In this document: one piece after another, positions 61,100 through 64,000 of the stretch
Layout of the letters: each line of letters starts with the position of its first letter
Position numbering within the stretch: the stretch's first letter is position 1
Assembly (NCBI GenBank): GCA_003254905.1
Contig: QANU01076562.1
Location: 275,907 to 339,906, forward strand
Direction of reading: 5' to 3'
DNA length: 64,000 bases
Source of the DNA: Nissolia schottii
Lineage: Eukaryota > Streptophyta > Magnoliopsida > Fabales > Fabaceae
Made by a program: the position numbers and the translations under genes
Notes under the pieces: model-generated
Told to the model about the DNA's origin: nothing
What the model saw: the letters and a program-made list of their open reading frames with translations, nothing else
Databases searched by the model: none

Positions 61100-62638
61100 T
61101 GTGACGATCCCAAAAATCAACAACAGCACACAATGGATTAGTTTCCTTACGAAAGACTCCTAACGTGTTAATCATGAAAAACATGCAGCTTTTATAGATA
61201 AATAAAGAGAAAACCTTTTTACATAAAACCAAATATCATAATATAATAAAGTAAAATCCTTTACAAGATACGAATTTAAATAATTCAAAATACGCTACAC
61301 TCTACTTATAGTCCACTTGAACACTCTACAGACTAACATGAATATAAACTATCTTAACACTGAAAATAAACTGAAGAAAATACTTCACGGCAACATGAAG
61401 CTCACCAAGAGTTCAAACTACTGATATCTACTAAACGAGCAGTGTGTCTTTATCAACAATATCTGAAAAAGGTTGATGAGAGGTAAGTCATCGCTCAATG
61501 AATGGCAAACCCCACGGTGACATAGGACAATTTGTAACCATGACATGCAATGCAATACATAATATATAGCAGACATAAAAGCACTTATGTAATAGTAATA
61601 CGTTACATTAAAACATAATCAAAGTATAATCATTAAATAATAATGATATATAGATAGACGGTTTTCGAGCATTACAGTTTGTTTGTGACGCACTACCCAA
61701 GTATCTAGACCACGATAGTTGGGATACACTACCCGAGTCCATAGATTCCTGATTGTTTGTCCTGATATACTAGCCAAATACCTAGGCCACAATAGTTGAG
61801 GATACGCTACCCAAGTCTATAGATCCCTGATAGTTAGTCGTGATTCTTATTACAATGGTCTCAAGGGTCAACGTAGGTTGACACTAACTTATAATTTTAT
61901 CCTAGATATAGCTTCCAAGAAAATCGTTTAAATAACATGACTTAACATAATTATGACAACATAACTCTCTAACTGATAACATAACATGACTTAATTTATA
62001 TTTATTCATACGCATGGAACATGATACATTTAATGCTATAAAATAGGTAATCCCATGTGATTTTAAAATAGTTCCATGACTGCTAAAATTAGTTTCATAA
62101 ATATTTACTTTCATAAATATGGAAGGTTTCTAAATGAATGATTATTTTCATAAACGGCTACTTTAATAAATAAAGAAGGTTCTAAAATACATAACTATTT
62201 TCGTAAAAAGGATAACTAACTTCATAAGTACTTAAAATAAGTTCCACCTCCTAAGATTTCATAAAACATGAATAAAATAAATAATTCTTAAAATAAATGT
62301 ATGGTCTAAAATAGACCATAAAGAAAACCACTTACCTGAAAATGAGACCCTACATGGAGGCACTGCTTTCCCACGAATGGAAAATGAGAGGGAGAAAAGA
62401 AATAAAAAGAATTGGAGCGAAAAGTCTCACAAAAGTAGAACATTTCAAGCTCTTAAGTGAATTAACAAGTCTAAACACTCACGGAAAGCTTCTGTATATA
62501 AGGAAAGAATGAGACCCCTCACAAGCGTAGCTTCTAATGTGGGACTAATTCCCGCTTCGTTGCATTGCACCCTACACGTCGCGTTGTTGCAGCGTTTCAA
62601 CCTTCTTTTTAAACCTAGGAAGACTATGGGCCATCACA
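61100..62638 (+). mobile_element. Probable solo LTR, 1.54 kb
   Basis: It starts TGTGACGATCCC and ends GGGCCATCACA, an inverted pair. It has a TATA-like TGTATATAAGG near 62492 in plus orientation, and a duplicated internal segment at 61700-61840 (CTACCCAAGT..CTAGACCACGATAGTTG and its neighbour). Flanking CCATA and CCACC agree only partly as a target duplication. There is no coding part. Block order resembles the minus-oriented LTR at 13.2-14.65 kb. Confidence 0.6.
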
Positions 62639-62835
62639 CCACCACCATGACAACAACAACAACAACAACAAAATCACCACTAGAAAGAAAAACTCAAACT
62701 TACCTCCGCCACTACTGCTAACACCTCCACCACCACCAACAACAACAACATCACTTCATCAACCATTGTCACCACCCACTACCGCAACCAAACTCCAACC
62801 TCAAACCATCATCATCATCATCAAAATCAATGATT
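62639..62835. repeat. CCA/CAA/CAT trinucleotide-rich stretch, right part
   Basis: Runs of ACC, ACA and ATC trinucleotides, continuing the composition left of the solo LTR. Confidence 0.6.
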
Positions 62836-64000
62836 GTCTTGCCCATCAGAGTCACAATCTTGATAATTTTGAGATCGTCTATTTTGATGTGGCGCTGGCG
62901 GCTACTCGCGCCGCTTTTGTTGAATGATCTGATCGCTGATCGCGTGGTCTCGTGGATGCTAGTTTTTGTTTCTTTTCCTTTGGGTTTTAGCCCCTTTGTC
63001 TATAAAAAAAATGTTCATCTGGCTTGGTTGGGGCTGATTGGGAGCAATTTGTGGTGGTCGGTTGTTCTGGTGAAATTATTTTTTATTCTTGATTGTTTTG
63101 GGATTCTTACGAAGCGATGGAAAGGATTTGTGATGATCAAAGTGAACCAAGATTTTTTCTATTTGTTGCAACCTATCGGAGATAATTACGGAGCATTGTG
63201 GGGGGTTTCTAATATTGGCTCATTTCAATTGGGTTTCCTTTCTTTCTTTGCCAACGAGTAGTATTAATAGATTGGTGTAAACCTGGGGTATGTATTGTAA
63301 TTATCTAACTTTGTATTGGGGGCGGATATGCTGCGTTTGTACTTATATATGAGATATGAGTCGCAAAAATAGGTAATACTAATAAGGATAATTTTTTTTT
63401 TTACAATTATATGGCTTTGATATTGAAATTATCACAATTTTTGCCGTTTTAGATTTTTTTATTAAAAAAAAAAGTTATGTACTGATGACAACGAAAAATG
63501 ACACGACGCTGACTAGTACTAAAATTGTCACTGATAGTAGTACTTGTCAGATTTAATAGGTGTTAAAATTGTCTTATCAACGTTGCGTCACTTGTCACCA
63601 TTATCAATTCTTAGTTTTATTTTATGTTTTTTTATATAAAAAAAATTGAATTTGCTAAAGAGGTGACAATTTAGGGACTAAAATCATACAAATGTAAAAA
63701 AATAAAAAATAAAAATCAAATAATGCTAATTTTTTTTATTGGGTGTAGTATAAAAAAAAAAACCTGGATATGTGATTAAGTGTCATCGAAAGATAACTTT
63801 TGTTAAGTCTAAACTAACCTTGCTATCGTTGGAGCTTTTAAATGCAAGTTGCATTCCCTAAAAAAAAAGAAAAATGCTCCATGTACACCCATAAACCATA
63901 CACCCGTATATACACCAGTCTTTTATACGTTTTTATGCACAATTAATGATAATTATACGTATAGCGTATAACTATACACAACGCGCGCAAGGCCAATCTC
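62836..64000. other. Intergenic to the window end
   Basis: A 143-codon open frame at 62830-63261 (plus) is hydrophobic and Trp-rich with no domain I recognise; I do not support it as a gene. Beyond it is AT-rich DNA. The stretch at 63480-63600 with repeated CTGATAGT- and GTCACT-like words could belong to a CACTA-type element, but no ends are visible. Confidence 0.4.

Noticed and set aside
62830-63261. 143-codon plus-strand frame, Trp- and Leu-rich.
   Set aside because: No recognisable domain and no supporting neighbours; the composition looks like chance translation next to low-complexity DNA.

Overview
This is a plant nuclear window, most likely from soybean (Glycine) or a close legume. The best evidence is a complete microsomal oleate desaturase of the soybean FAD2-2 type and a seed-maturation LEA protein that closely resembles soybean GmPM1. 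Base composition, spliced genes with GT-AG introns, and AT-rich intergenic DNA full of LTR elements and MITEs all agree. I reconstructed the spliced genes by eye from conserved protein sequence and splice sites; none has transcript support here.

Layout: (1) 1.3-6.3 kb, minus strand: a 14-exon gene for the DNA polymerase delta small subunit (POLD2, 441 aa), followed head to head by a nuclear tRNA-Ala(UGC) at 6.44 kb. (2) 7.8-9.4 kb: a palindrome-rich non-autonomous transposon-like block and a 750-bp solo LTR inserted in a TA microsatellite. (3) 11.4-12.0 kb, minus: an intronless VQ-motif gene. (4) 12.9-15.2 kb: a 2.4-kb element with ~115-bp terminal inverted repeats, apparently containing an LTR. 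(5) 19.1-23.1 kb, minus: FAD2-2 with a 2.7-kb leader intron. A 216-bp assembly gap and about 1 kb of decayed plastid DNA (carrying plastid trnT-GGU) lie directly behind its core promoter. (6) 24.5-32.2 kb: AT-rich DNA with no gene I can support. (7) 32.2-37.8 kb: an old, broken Ty3/Gypsy element with both LTRs. (8) 39.8-40.5 kb, plus: a two-exon LEA_1 gene with ABRE, RY and TATA motifs. (9) 42.9-50 kb: nested mobile elements, comprising LTR-like arms interrupted by a second LTR element whose LTR is itself interrupted by a 608-bp Mutator-type MITE, plus a PIF/Harbinger relic. (10) 51-56 kb: a cluster of MITEs, a hAT-type MITE with a perfect 8-bp target duplication, and a Pack-MULE-like element carrying a CHUP1-like gene fragment. 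(11) 56.5-59.3 kb, minus: a CCCH/KH RNA-binding protein of the KHZ1/KHZ2 type. (12) 59.6-64 kb: repeats and a probable 1.5-kb solo LTR.

The five protein genes are ordinary host genes for replication, lipid desaturation, stress and seed maturation, transcriptional cofactor activity and RNA binding. They do not form a pathway or cluster. I found no new biological system. The most interesting structures are the transposon carrying a host gene fragment, the nested MITE with a 23-bp minisatellite, the palindrome-rich block at 7.9-8.6 kb, and the plastid insertion next to the FAD2 promoter.
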